Source of the DNA: JAIBCC01 sp963763855
Lineage (GTDB): Bacteria; Acidobacteriota; Blastocatellia; Pyrinomonadales; Pyrinomonadaceae
Direction: 5' to 3'
DNA: 64,000 nucleotides
Assembly (NCBI GenBank): GCA_963763855.1
Contig: CAVXPU010000005.1
Coordinates: 2,852,001 to 2,916,000 of the forward strand
In this document: positions 28,414 through 36,581 of the stretch, piece after piece
How the letters are laid out: the number at the start of each line of letters is the position of its first letter
Numbering within the stretch: the stretch's first letter is position 1
Position numbers and translations under genes: made by a program
Notes under the pieces: generated by a model
Databases searched by the model: none
Told to the model about the DNA's origin: nothing
What the model saw: the letters and a program-made list of their open reading frames with translations, nothing else

Positions 28414-28686
28414 ATATTTCCTCCTTAATTTATGTTTCTCAGGAACTTTCAGAACATAGGCAAAAGTTCTGAATTTGGTTTATTGCTTAGACGATTATGA
28501 TTATTATTATTTTTGCCTTAAACCAATGAATTCCCCTTTTATTGGGAATTCTACGAATTTTGTCAGATTTTTATTAAATTTGGGCATAGTATTTCTATTC
28601 TGCATAAATTACAAAACTCTTACGATTCAATTCCCCGCAAACTGTTACAATTACATAGTTTAATTTAGCAATCTTCAAAATTATTA

Positions 28687-29511
28687 ATGCAAAATATTAT
28701 CGAACAAGGGCAAGACCGCATAAATTGGCGTGATTTAAGTATTATTACGTCTTTTCATCTTTTATTGATTCCGGCAGTTTATTATTTTAGCTGGCAAAAT
28801 TTGGCGATTATGCTGATTGGAAATTGGATTGTTGGCAGTTTGGGAGTTGGGCTTGGTTATCATCGTCTGATTACCCATCGCAGCTTTAAGGCACCAAAAT
28901 GGCTCGAATATACGCTCACAATTTTTGCCTCGATGGCGTTGCAAAATGAGGCGTATAAATGGGTTGCGACACATCGGATGCACCATCAGTTTTGTGAAAC
29001 CGAGAAAGACCCGCATTCAACCCGCCCGGGATTTTGGTGGGCTCATATCATTTGGATTTTCAAAGGGACGGCACAAGATCATGACGAAGCGACTTTCAAA
29101 AAATATGTGCCTGATTTAATAAAAGACAAAAATCACGTTTTAATTGCCAGATTTTTCTATCTTCCGATTATTGTTTCAGCCATTATTTTCTTTGTAATCG
29201 GCGGTTGGGAAATGGTTTTGTGGGGCGTTGTTGTTCGCGTAATTTTTGGTTGGCATACAACTTGGTTTGTTAATTCGCTCTCTCATATTTTCGGTAACCG
29301 ACCTTACAAAACCGATGATGATTCGACCAATAATTGGTTTGTCGCGATTTTGACATTCGGCGAAGGCTGGCACAATAATCATCACGCTTTCCCAACCTCA
29401 GCCCGCCACGGATTACGATTTCATCAATTTGACATGAATTGGATTACTATTAAGATTTTCAAAAAGCTGGGTTGGGCAACGAACATCAGACTTGCTGCGG
29501 AAGAAAAATAA
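28687..29511 (+). CDS. Acyl-CoA/fatty acid desaturase
   Basis: A 274-residue membrane di-iron desaturase (delta-9 type). The three His boxes are HRLITHR, HRMHH and HNNHH, with membrane helices between them. It probably introduces a cis double bond into saturated acyl chains and adjusts membrane fluidity. The gene is monocistronic and ends at a bidirectional terminator. Confidence 0.93.
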   Translation: MQNIIEQGQDRINWRDLSIITSFHLLLIPAVYYFSWQNLAIMLIGNWIVGSLGVGLGYHRLITHRSFKAPKWLEYTLTIFASMALQNEAYKWVATHRMHHQFCETEKDPHSTRPGFWWAHIIWIFKGTAQDHDEATFKKYVPDLIKDKNHVLIARFFYLPIIVSAIIFFVIGGWEMVLWGVVVRVIFGWHTTWFVNSLSHIFGNRPYKTDDDSTNNWFVAILTFGEGWHNNHHAFPTSARHGLRFHQFDMNWITIKIFKKLGWATNIRLAAEEK

Positions 29512-29521
29512 ACAAAATAAA

Positions 29522-29555
29522 ACCGTCTCAAATTTCGAGACGGTCGTTTTTATTA
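29522..29555. terminator. Bidirectional intrinsic terminator
   Basis: ACCGTCTC and GAGACGGT form a perfect 8-bp stem around a 7-nt loop between convergent genes. T-rich CGTTTTTATT follows on the plus strand and A-rich sequence lies on the other side. Confidence 0.85.
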
Positions 29556-29570
29556 AATTGTTGTATTAAA

Positions 29571-30053
29571 TTATCTACCTAAAACACTTACTGAAATGCT
29601 TCTGCGTCCAAACTTGGTTGCTTCTCCGCAGGATGGCACCCAAATATCTATGATGTTGCCTTTGATTACACCGCCTGTATCGGTGACTGTATAATTTCCG
29701 CTCCAAGCTCCTGCACTTACATAAATGCGGGTTCCGAGTGGTAATACTCTCGGGTCTGCGGCAACGATCCCACGTCTTACTCCGCCGCCATTAGCTGTTT
29801 TGCCACGAAGGCAATAGGCAGTTGCACGAAAGCTGCGGGCATTTGATTTCTTTCCGGCAATAGCTGTTTTTCTAACCAATTTATCATCGGCAGAATTTGC
29901 TACCACATTATTATTTTCAATATTTTCTTCTGTTATATTTTGCGAATTATTCGCTGTTTCTAAAGCAGCTTCTGCATTTAGCGGAAAGTAATTTAATCCA
30001 ATTACTAAAGCTAAAATCATTACAAAAACGCTTCGTTTTGCTAAAACTATCAT
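29571..30053 (-). CDS. 3D (Asp-Asp-Asp) domain-containing exported protein
   Basis: A 160-residue exported protein; the start at 30053 is chosen because AAGGAG lies 9 nt upstream and a signal peptide (SVFVMILALVIGLNYF) follows. The C-terminal double-psi beta-barrel 3D domain has FRATAYCLRG, GIVAADPRVLPLGTRIYV and the Asp-bearing VTDTGG and IIDIWVPS blocks. The fold is shared with MltA and RlpA-like glycan-cleaving proteins, so a role in cell wall processing is likely. Confidence 0.87.
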   Translation of the reverse strand: MIVLAKRSVFVMILALVIGLNYFPLNAEAALETANNSQNITEENIENNNVVANSADDKLVRKTAIAGKKSNARSFRATAYCLRGKTANGGGVRRGIVAADPRVLPLGTRIYVSAGAWSGNYTVTDTGGVIKGNIIDIWVPSCGEATKFGRRSISVSVLGR

Positions 30054-30387
30054 TAATAAGATCTCCTTTTCTCTTCTTTCTTCAGTTCGCAATCAATAGC
30101 CAATTACATCAAGTTTTGAGGCTTGCAAATCAGACAAAATAAATAGATATTGCGATAGTCTGAAGGATTATTGCGGCTCTCCGCGAAAAGTTGTGCTAAT
30201 TGAACACCAGTAATAATAACACTTTAGATCACTTTCTGTCTAGCCTTTGCCAAATTGACCCCATCCCGTAGCAGTTTCAAATGTTAAAAATATTCAGTAA
30301 AGTATCAGTTTCAGATAGACTTACAGACACTAATTTCGTATATTTCATTCAACTTATATTGCAGATAAATTGGAGAAAAATCGAACT

Positions 30388-30756
30388 ATGCCAGAACGCC
30401 GACTTGGTGCCAGACACCCAATATCATTCCCCATCAGGGTAGAATGGAAAGACGAATCAGGTACAGAATTAGCCGAAGAAGGCTTGACAGAAAACGTAGG
30501 ACCAACTGGAACTTTGATTCACTTGCCACGTTCTCTGCCAAATGTTGGAAGCAAGGTAAGCCTTACCGTAACTGAGAATCCATCTAATCAAGTTACCATC
30601 GAGGCACAGGTTATCAGACTTGAAAGAAATGTGGCTCACCCACAAGTCGCTCTGCAGTTAGTCGGGTCTACCGAAAATTGGGAGAAAAATGTTTGGGAAT
30701 ACGCAGGCGAAATAATTGCTTCGCAAAAGCCTGAAGAATTTGACGATTGGAACTAG
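30388..30756 (+). CDS. PilZ domain protein
   Basis: A 122-residue stand-alone PilZ-like protein. The start at 30388 follows GGAGAA and begins MPERRLGARHPISFPI, resembling the RxxxR c-di-GMP motif at the domain edge. The second PilZ motif (D/NxSxxG) is altered here to ENVGPTG, so c-di-GMP binding may be weak or absent. It may serve in signalling or type IV pilus control; no partner is adjacent. Confidence 0.75.
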   Translation: MPERRLGARHPISFPIRVEWKDESGTELAEEGLTENVGPTGTLIHLPRSLPNVGSKVSLTVTENPSNQVTIEAQVIRLERNVAHPQVALQLVGSTENWEKNVWEYAGEIIASQKPEEFDDWN

Positions 30757-30783
30757 CTTCTAAGTTAAAAAAAGATAAAATTT

Positions 30784-31926
30784 ATGAAGATTTTAGTTTT
30801 AGGTGCTGGTCGGATGGGACACGGAGCGGTTTATGACTTAGTGCATAATTCGCCTGATGTTGAAAGCGTAACGGTTGCGGATTTTGATTTATCAAAGGCT
30901 GAAGAAATCGCCAAACTCGTTGGTACAAATCGAGTAACAGCAAAGCACGTTGACGCAGAAAACTACGCGGATGTCGTTGAATTAATGAAAGATCATGATT
31001 CGGCGATTTCATGTGTTAATTATTGGTACAACGTAGAATTATCAAAAGCCGCCATCGAAACTAAAACAAACTTCTGCGATCTAGGCGGTAATAATTACAT
31101 CGTTGACGAACAGCTCGCCTTAGATGAGCAAGCTAAAGCTAATAATATCAACATTATACCGGATTGCGGTTTGGCTCCCGGGATGGTTTCCATTTTGGCG
31201 ATGCACGGTGCAAAACGGTTTGATGAAATCGAAGAAATCCATATCCGAGTTGGCGGTTTGCCGCAAAAGCCCAAAACATTGCTCGAATATCAATTGATCT
31301 TTTCGGTTGAAGGTTTGATAAATGAGTACATCGAAGCCGCCCGCGTGATTCGCGATGGGAAAATTGGCGAGGTTGAATCAATGACTGAGATTGAAAGTCT
31401 CGAATTCGCGAATTTTCCACCCTTAGAAGCTTTTCAGACTTCAGGCGGAACCTCTACATTACCGGAAACATTTCTTGGCAAAATCAAAGAATTAGATTAC
31501 AAAACGATCCGCTACGCCGGACACTGTGAAAAATTCAAAACGATGATCGATCTGGGATTGTGTTCGAGTGAAGAAATAATGATCGATTACGTTAAAATCT
31601 CTCCCCGCAAGGTTTTAGCTAATCTTTTGACGACTTACTTACCTGCTGACGAACCCGATTACGTTTTGGTGCGGCTGGATTTCGTTGGCAAAAAGGACGG
31701 TGAAACAAAGAAATTACGTTTCGATATTGTCGATAAAGAAGATGAGCAAACGGGACTTTCGGCAATGATGCGAACGACCGCTTTTCCCGCTTCGATAATT
31801 GCCCAAATGATGGCAAAAGGCGATGTTTTGATACGTGGTGCGACCCCGCAAGAGAAAGCAATTGATTCGGATAAATTTGTGGCAGAGTTGGCTAAACGAA
31901 ATATTAATATTCAAGAATCAGTATAG
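30784..31926 (+). CDS. Saccharopine dehydrogenase-like NAD(P)-binding oxidoreductase
   Basis: A 380-residue enzyme with an N-terminal Rossmann fold (LVLGAGRMGHGAVYDLV), the middle motif FCDLGGNNYIVDEQ, and the saccharopine-dehydrogenase C-terminal domain. CGLAPGMVSILAMHGA is characteristic of saccharopine or lysine 6-dehydrogenase-like proteins. It probably oxidises or reduces an amino-acid-derived imine, with lysine metabolism the likely area. The specific substrate cannot be fixed from sequence. It starts 27 nt after the PilZ stop. Confidence 0.85.
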   Translation: MKILVLGAGRMGHGAVYDLVHNSPDVESVTVADFDLSKAEEIAKLVGTNRVTAKHVDAENYADVVELMKDHDSAISCVNYWYNVELSKAAIETKTNFCDLGGNNYIVDEQLALDEQAKANNINIIPDCGLAPGMVSILAMHGAKRFDEIEEIHIRVGGLPQKPKTLLEYQLIFSVEGLINEYIEAARVIRDGKIGEVESMTEIESLEFANFPPLEAFQTSGGTSTLPETFLGKIKELDYKTIRYAGHCEKFKTMIDLGLCSSEEIMIDYVKISPRKVLANLLTTYLPADEPDYVLVRLDFVGKKDGETKKLRFDIVDKEDEQTGLSAMMRTTAFPASIIAQMMAKGDVLIRGATPQEKAIDSDKFVAELAKRNINIQESV

Positions 31927-31996
31927 GAGCGGTAGCGAGCAGGCTTACGTTGGAATCAGTTAGCGGAAACTTAACTGTTATGGCTCGCAAACTCTT

Positions 31997-32654
31997 TTGG
32001 CAGAATCATTTAAGCAATTTTATTCACTCATAATTGTTCCATTAATGGGACTTCTTGCCGCTTACCTCATCAATCTACAGGTTTCCAGCTATTCAAAAGT
32101 AAAATTTATCAAAGAAGTCTGCCAAGGAAGTTCCAAATGAACCGCAAGTTGCAATTGTTTTAGGTGCAAAAGTTTGGGACGATGGGTCACTTTCACACGC
32201 TTTGCTTGATCGCGTGACGACTGCCGTTGAACTCTATAAAGCCGGAAAGGTGAAAAAACTATTGATGAGCGGCGATAATCCTTCGCAAAAATATGATGAA
32301 CCAACCGCAATGAAAGCCGAAGCAATCAAACAAGGCGTTCCCGAAGCTGACATTATTTTGGACTTTGCCGGGCGACGAACTTACGATACTTGCTATCGAG
32401 CTAAAGAAATCTTTGAAATCAAAAAGGCGATTATGGTCACGCAGGAATTTCATCTGCCGCGTTCGATTTATCTGTGCCAAAATATGGACATTGAAACAAT
32501 CGGAATTGTCGCTAATAAACGCAATTATTTAGCCGAAGATTATTGGGCATTTCGTGAGTTTTTCTCGGTTGCAAGTGCGTGGTTTGAGATGAATTTTGTT
32601 CCGTTTGAGCCGATTAAAGGTAATAAAGAGCCGATTACAATTACAAACGGCTAA
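31997..32654 (+). pseudogene. YdcF/SanA-like DUF218 protein with a frameshift
   Basis: Coding from a TTG near 31997 gives an N-terminal membrane helix (FYSLIIVPLMGLLAAYLI) and then stops at 32138. The rest of the DUF218 domain continues one base further on, open from 32103 to 32654: EPQVAIVLGAKVW, GSLSHALLDRV and RTYDTCYRAKEIF. Removing one G around 32118 would join the parts as FIKESAKEVPNE. This is either a real inactivating indel or a sequence error. Family members act in envelope biogenesis. The 3' end overlaps the convergent cysteine synthase gene by 14 bp. Confidence 0.7.
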
Positions 32655-33675
32655 TTGTTTCAAACTCAATAAGTTCTACATCTGTCGAAAGATAGCCATC
32701 GTTTACGGGTTCGTCTTTGACCAAATCTGTCGAAAGATACTTCTTATTACTGTCACAAAAGACAGTCGTCACAACGGAATTCTCGCCGAGTCTGTTTTGT
32801 GCTTCAATCGCACCCAAAAAGTTTGCTCCCGACGATATTCCGACTGCCAAACCTAAACAAGAAGCCAATTTCTGTGCCATGATAATTGAATCGCCGTCGG
32901 ATATCGAAATCACTGGGTCCAATTTATCAAGCTCGCAAATAGCAGGAATAAATTCGTCGGAAACGCCTTGAATCCGGTGTTTACCAACCTTGCAGCCTGT
33001 TGAAAGCGTCGGACTTTCCAACGGTTCGAGTGGATAAATCTTGACGTTCGGATTTTTTTCGTGAAGATAATTTCCAACGCCCATTACGGTTCCACCGGTT
33101 CCAACCCCGGCAACAAACGCATCGGGAACGAGACCTGATTTTTCCAGTTGATGCCAAATTTCGCGTCCGGTTCCTTGATAATGTGCTTTTGTGTTTGAAG
33201 CATTTGAGAATTGATGCGGAAGGAAAATATTCTGCTCCTCCTGAAATGTCTTTTCGCAAAAGGCAATACTGCCCAAAAATCCGCCTTCGGCGTGCGAAAC
33301 CAGGATTTCCTCCGCCCCAAAGCATTTGATAATTGCTTTGCGTTCAAAACTCATCCAATCCGGTATAAAAATCTTGACCGGATGTCCAAACGCCTTCCCG
33401 ATCGCCGCGAAAGCGATGCCGGTATTGCCGCTTGTTGCTTCAACGATCGTGTCGCCTGCCTTTATTGCACCGGATTGATAGGCGTCCTTCAAAATCTGCA
33501 TCGCCATTCGGTCTTTGATGCTGCCCGTTAGATTCATATGTTCCGCTTTTGCGTAAATCGTACGATTTTCGCCGCGAAATTTGAAGTGAATGACATACAT
33601 CGGCGTGTTACCTACGAGGTTTTGCACCTTTTGAAATTTTTGTTCGATGTTTAGTCTTGTCGTGGGTACTGTCAT
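32641..33675 (-). CDS. Cysteine synthase family PLP enzyme (CysK/CysM-like)
   Basis: A 344-residue fold-type II PLP enzyme. The PLP Lys lies in LTGSIKDRMA, the substrate-binding loop is EATSGNTGIAFA, and the phosphate-binding loop is GVGTGGTVMGVG. These are the hallmarks of O-acetylserine or O-phosphoserine sulfhydrylases. About 3 kb away lie a sulfur-carrier/E1/rhodanese fusion and a JAMM peptidase, the partners that actinobacterial CysM uses, so a thiocarboxylated protein is a possible sulfur donor. The donor preference is inference. Confidence 0.85.
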   Translation of the reverse strand: MTVPTTRLNIEQKFQKVQNLVGNTPMYVIHFKFRGENRTIYAKAEHMNLTGSIKDRMAMQILKDAYQSGAIKAGDTIVEATSGNTGIAFAAIGKAFGHPVKIFIPDWMSFERKAIIKCFGAEEILVSHAEGGFLGSIAFCEKTFQEEQNIFLPHQFSNASNTKAHYQGTGREIWHQLEKSGLVPDAFVAGVGTGGTVMGVGNYLHEKNPNVKIYPLEPLESPTLSTGCKVGKHRIQGVSDEFIPAICELDKLDPVISISDGDSIIMAQKLASCLGLAVGISSGANFLGAIEAQNRLGENSVVTTVFCDSNKKYLSTDLVKDEPVNDGYLSTDVELIEFETISRL

Positions 33676-33722
33676 AATTCATTGAGTCTATGCGTATTTT
33701 ATTGGTAATTCTGTGATTTCAA

Positions 33723-34511
33723 TCACCCGCACAACACCGCACCACCGTTGATATTAATAACTTCTCCCGTGATGTGCCGCGACCAATCCGAAGCTAGGAA
33801 AATTATCGAAAGTGCAACATCGTCTGCCGTCGCAACCCGTTTCAGAGGAACGGCTTCCACGATTCTTTGATAAAAACTCGGGTCCGCAAAAACTTCATCG
33901 TTCAAACTCGTATCAACCCATCCCGGAGCGACACAATTTACGCGAATTGATGGTGCAAGCTCGTTAGAAAGTGCTTTTGTGAAGGAAATTTGTCCGCCCT
34001 TTGAAGCGGCATAATTTGAATATCCGGCTTCTCCGCGTTGTCCTGCAGTTGACGAAACAATTACGATATTTCCCGAGTTTTGCTTTTTGAAAACTTCCGT
34101 GGCGGTGCGGCAAACCGTCCAGGTTCCTTTCAAATTCGCGTCTAAAACTTTGTCCCAAATTTCTTCGGTCATTTCGTTAATCGGCGAACCTTCCCAAATT
34201 CCTGCGTTGGCGACGAGAATATCAACACGTCCAAATTTCGCGACGGTTTCATCGGTCAAACGCTTGGCATCGGTAAATTTTCCCACATCGGCTTGCACTG
34301 CAAATGCTTCTACTCCAAAGGTTTTGCATTCCGCAACAACTTTTTCAGCTTCGTCTTTAGCTTGCAAATAATTGATGACAACATTTGCACCAGCCTCTGC
34401 TAAACGCAACGCTGTCGCCCGTCCTATTCCGCGTGAAGCACCTGTTACGATTGCAACTTTTCCGCTTAATAAATAGTTTGGCAATTTTTTATCTACAACT
34501 TTTTCGCTCAT
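33723..34511 (-). CDS. SDR family oxidoreductase (FabG-like)
   Basis: A 262-residue short-chain dehydrogenase with the cofactor motif TGASRGIGRA, structural NAG in LVANAGIW, catalytic Ser in VIVSSTAGQ, and the YSNYAASKGG Tyr-Lys motif. It ends INGGAVLCG. Sequence is closest in pattern to 3-oxoacyl-ACP reductases, but the gene is not next to other fatty acid genes. The start at 34511 is preferred over 34535 because the extra residues are not family-like. Confidence 0.85.
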   Translation of the reverse strand: MSEKVVDKKLPNYLLSGKVAIVTGASRGIGRATALRLAEAGANVVINYLQAKDEAEKVVAECKTFGVEAFAVQADVGKFTDAKRLTDETVAKFGRVDILVANAGIWEGSPINEMTEEIWDKVLDANLKGTWTVCRTATEVFKKQNSGNIVIVSSTAGQRGEAGYSNYAASKGGQISFTKALSNELAPSIRVNCVAPGWVDTSLNDEVFADPSFYQRIVEAVPLKRVATADDVALSIIFLASDWSRHITGEVININGGAVLCG

Positions 34512-34560
34512 AATTTTTTTGTAAGCCAAGAACACACACGAACTTTCACGAAATTAAATG

Positions 34561-35643
34561 TTAAATACAAGCAACTTTCAATTGAATTCCAGCAGTATCA
34601 AAAAACTTTTTTCCTGGTATTTCTCCGTGTCTCTGCGTCTCTGCGGTGAGAATCGTCTTCAAAACTCTCGATGTTTCCGCAATATCACTCAAAAAAGCAT
34701 CGTGTCCGTCGTCTGAAACTATTTCAAAATAATCCGTTGCAACTCCATTTCGCTTGAATCTTTTGCCTAAATCCCGAACATCAGATGCGGGGAAAAGCCA
34801 ATCGCTTGATATCCCAACCAATGAAACTTCTGCTGTGATTTTTTGAATCTCTTCATCGGTTAAGTCAAATAGATCCATGGCTTTAGTGATAAGTTGATAA
34901 CTCTCGATTTCAAATCTTTCGTTGAAAATTTCGCCCTGATAGTCAAGGTAGCCCGCAATATCAAAACGATTTTCGAGCTTTTCATCGGGCTTTTCGCCGT
35001 TGCGATTTGGTTTGCGTCCAAAACGATTGTCGAATTGCCGCGGTGATTTATAAGAAAGCATCGCGATTCTTCGGGCGAGACCAATATCTTGAAGTTCGAT
35101 AGCTTGCCGCTGTAAGTGATTCAATGCCAAACCCATTGCAGACAAGGGAGTTGCACCAATTGAAATAGCTTTTTCTGTCAAATCTGGAAAGTCCGCTGCA
35201 AATTGTAAAGCCAACATTCCACCAACGCTTCCACCGATCACGGCTTTGAATTTTTTGATGCCCAAATAATCCATCAAATGTACGTTTGAACGGACAATAT
35301 CTCGCACGGTTACGAGTGGAAGCTCATTTTTTTTGTATCGCAAGCCCTGCTTTTTTAACGAACGACCACTCGTAGAACCGTAACAAGAGCCGAGATAATT
35401 CACGCAGACAAACGCATATTCCGAAGTGTCCAAAGCACAGCCATCACAAATCACGCCATTCCACCAATCGCCAATGCGGGAACTTCCCGTCAACGCATGG
35501 AAAACTAAGATAGCATTAGACTTATCGGCATTTAATGTGCCGTAAATCGTGCATCTTAACTCGAAAGAATCTAAAACCTGACCGCTTTCGAGCGTGAATG
35601 GTTCATCAAATTTGAAATCTATCTCGAACATATTTAGTTGCAC
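34561..35643 (-). CDS. metX: Homoserine O-acetyltransferase MetX
   Basis: A 360-residue alpha/beta hydrolase-fold acyltransferase that activates homoserine for methionine synthesis. It has HALTGSSRIGDWW, the nucleophile elbow VIGGSVGGMLAL, the ISSDWLFP Asp and the DDGHDAFL His. The last 30 or so residues (from TAETQRHG) do not look like MetX; they are encoded by an interspersed repeat at 34621-34650 that extends the frame. Substrate is acetyl-CoA or succinyl-CoA; the acyl preference is inferred from family. Confidence 0.92.
   Translation of the reverse strand: MQLNMFEIDFKFDEPFTLESGQVLDSFELRCTIYGTLNADKSNAILVFHALTGSSRIGDWWNGVICDGCALDTSEYAFVCVNYLGSCYGSTSGRSLKKQGLRYKKNELPLVTVRDIVRSNVHLMDYLGIKKFKAVIGGSVGGMLALQFAADFPDLTEKAISIGATPLSAMGLALNHLQRQAIELQDIGLARRIAMLSYKSPRQFDNRFGRKPNRNGEKPDEKLENRFDIAGYLDYQGEIFNERFEIESYQLITKAMDLFDLTDEEIQKITAEVSLVGISSDWLFPASDVRDLGKRFKRNGVATDYFEIVSDDGHDAFLSDIAETSRVLKTILTAETQRHGEIPGKKFFDTAGIQLKVACI
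34621..34650. repeat. Interspersed CTCTGCGTCTCTGCGG-type repeat inside the metX 3' end
   Basis: The 30-bp stretch reading TTCTCCGTGTCTCTGCGTCT and onwards is low in complexity, with the word TCTCTGCG repeated. It encodes the peptide TAETQRHGE in the metX frame. Words of this type are recalled as common dispersed sequences in bacterial genomes; that is prior knowledge, not tested here. Confidence 0.6.
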
Positions 35644-35645
35644 TT

Positions 35646-35816
35646 GGCAGAAGCAGTAGCAGTTTTGCAGATTGCTAAACTTAACTATTTGCCATTACTG
35701 CCATTTCAATTAAAGCATGAGCAGTAACTGTTTTTTTACTGCTGTTGCCGCTGCTACTGCCACTACTGCTCCTGCCGCTGCTACTGCTACTGCTTCTATT
35801 TTGGCTGCTTAACCAC
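35646..35816. repeat. Inverted degenerate GCAGTA-word spacer
   Basis: The left arm is GGCAGAAGCAGTAGCAG. The right arm is a run of about 80 bp of CTGCTACTGC-type words ending GCTACTGCTACTGCTTCT. The arms are in opposite sense around an A/T-rich centre. It fills the spacer between metX and the peroxiredoxin gene and overlaps the peroxiredoxin stop region. The same design occurs at 18606-18784 and 40800-40870. Confidence 0.6.
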
Positions 35817-36428
35817 TCGCAAATACGGCTTGATTTCATTCCAACCGTCTGGAAATTTTTCCTTTGCTTGTTCATTGGAAACTGCCGGGACGATAATCAC
35901 ATCGTCGCCGTCTTTCCAATTCACTGGAGTCGCAACGCTATGTTTTGCAGTTAGTTGCAAGGAATCAATTACCCGCAAAACTTCATCGAAATTTCTGCCT
36001 GTGCTTGCCGGATAAGTTAAAGTTAATTTAACTTTCTTATCAGGTCCGACTACAAAAACCGAGCGAACCGTAAACGTATCGCTTGCATTCGGGTGGATCA
36101 TATCGTAAAGATCGGCGACCTTTTTATCTTTGTCCGCAATGACCGGAAAATTCAAAGCCGTTCCTTGAGTTTCCTCAATATCTTTTGCCCATTCATGATG
36201 TGAATCGGTTGGGTCAACACTCAATCCGATAACCTTGACGTTGCGTTTATCAAATTCGGGTTTTAAGCGTGCCGCTTCTCCCAATTCGGTTGTGCAAACA
36301 GGCGTAAAATCTTTCGGATGCGAAAATAAAACGCCCCAACTATCGCCCAAGTATTCGTGAAAATTGATTTCACCTTGTGTTGTATCCGCCGTAAAATTCG
36401 GTGCTTCGTCTCCAATTCTTATTGACAT
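35796..36428 (-). CDS. Peroxiredoxin, 1-Cys (PRDX6-like)
   Basis: A 210-residue thiol peroxidase. The peroxidatic Cys lies in HPKDFTPVCTTELGE, and it is the only Cys in the protein, so it is of the 1-Cys type. The long C-terminal domain (about residues 150-210) is typical of PRDX6-like enzymes. It reduces peroxides in the cytoplasm with an external thiol. AGAGGAG lies 9 nt upstream of the ATG. A palindromic element separates it from the next upstream gene. Confidence 0.93.
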   Translation of the reverse strand: MSIRIGDEAPNFTADTTQGEINFHEYLGDSWGVLFSHPKDFTPVCTTELGEAARLKPEFDKRNVKVIGLSVDPTDSHHEWAKDIEETQGTALNFPVIADKDKKVADLYDMIHPNASDTFTVRSVFVVGPDKKVKLTLTYPASTGRNFDEVLRVIDSLQLTAKHSVATPVNWKDGDDVIIVPAVSNEQAKEKFPDGWNEIKPYLRVVKQPK

Positions 36429-36449
36429 AATTTTTACTCCTCTTTTTTT

Positions 36450-36578
36450 GGAACGCCGTCATCCTGACGGCAAAGATTGCGAAAGCAATCTAAATATGTT
36501 GAGAAAACGCAAAGCTTTTTCCCACTCAAACATTTTTTGAACGCTTTGCGTTCAATGCCGTCAAGATAACGGCGTTCC
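36450..36578. repeat. Nested palindromic element (copy A of CATCYTG family)
   Basis: 129 bp bounded by GGAACGCC and GGCGTTCC. The outer arm holds an inner hairpin GCCGTCA-TCC-TGACGGC, and further small palindromes such as AGATTGCgaaaGCAATCT lie inside. It lies on the 5' side of the peroxiredoxin gene, between it and the E1 fusion gene. Confidence 0.85.
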
Positions 36579-36581
36579 GTC

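Noticed and set aside
28475..28663. 62-codon frame before the desaturase gene
   Set aside because: Starts at TTG without SD and translates to an aromatic-rich, low-complexity peptide typical of A/T-rich spacer.
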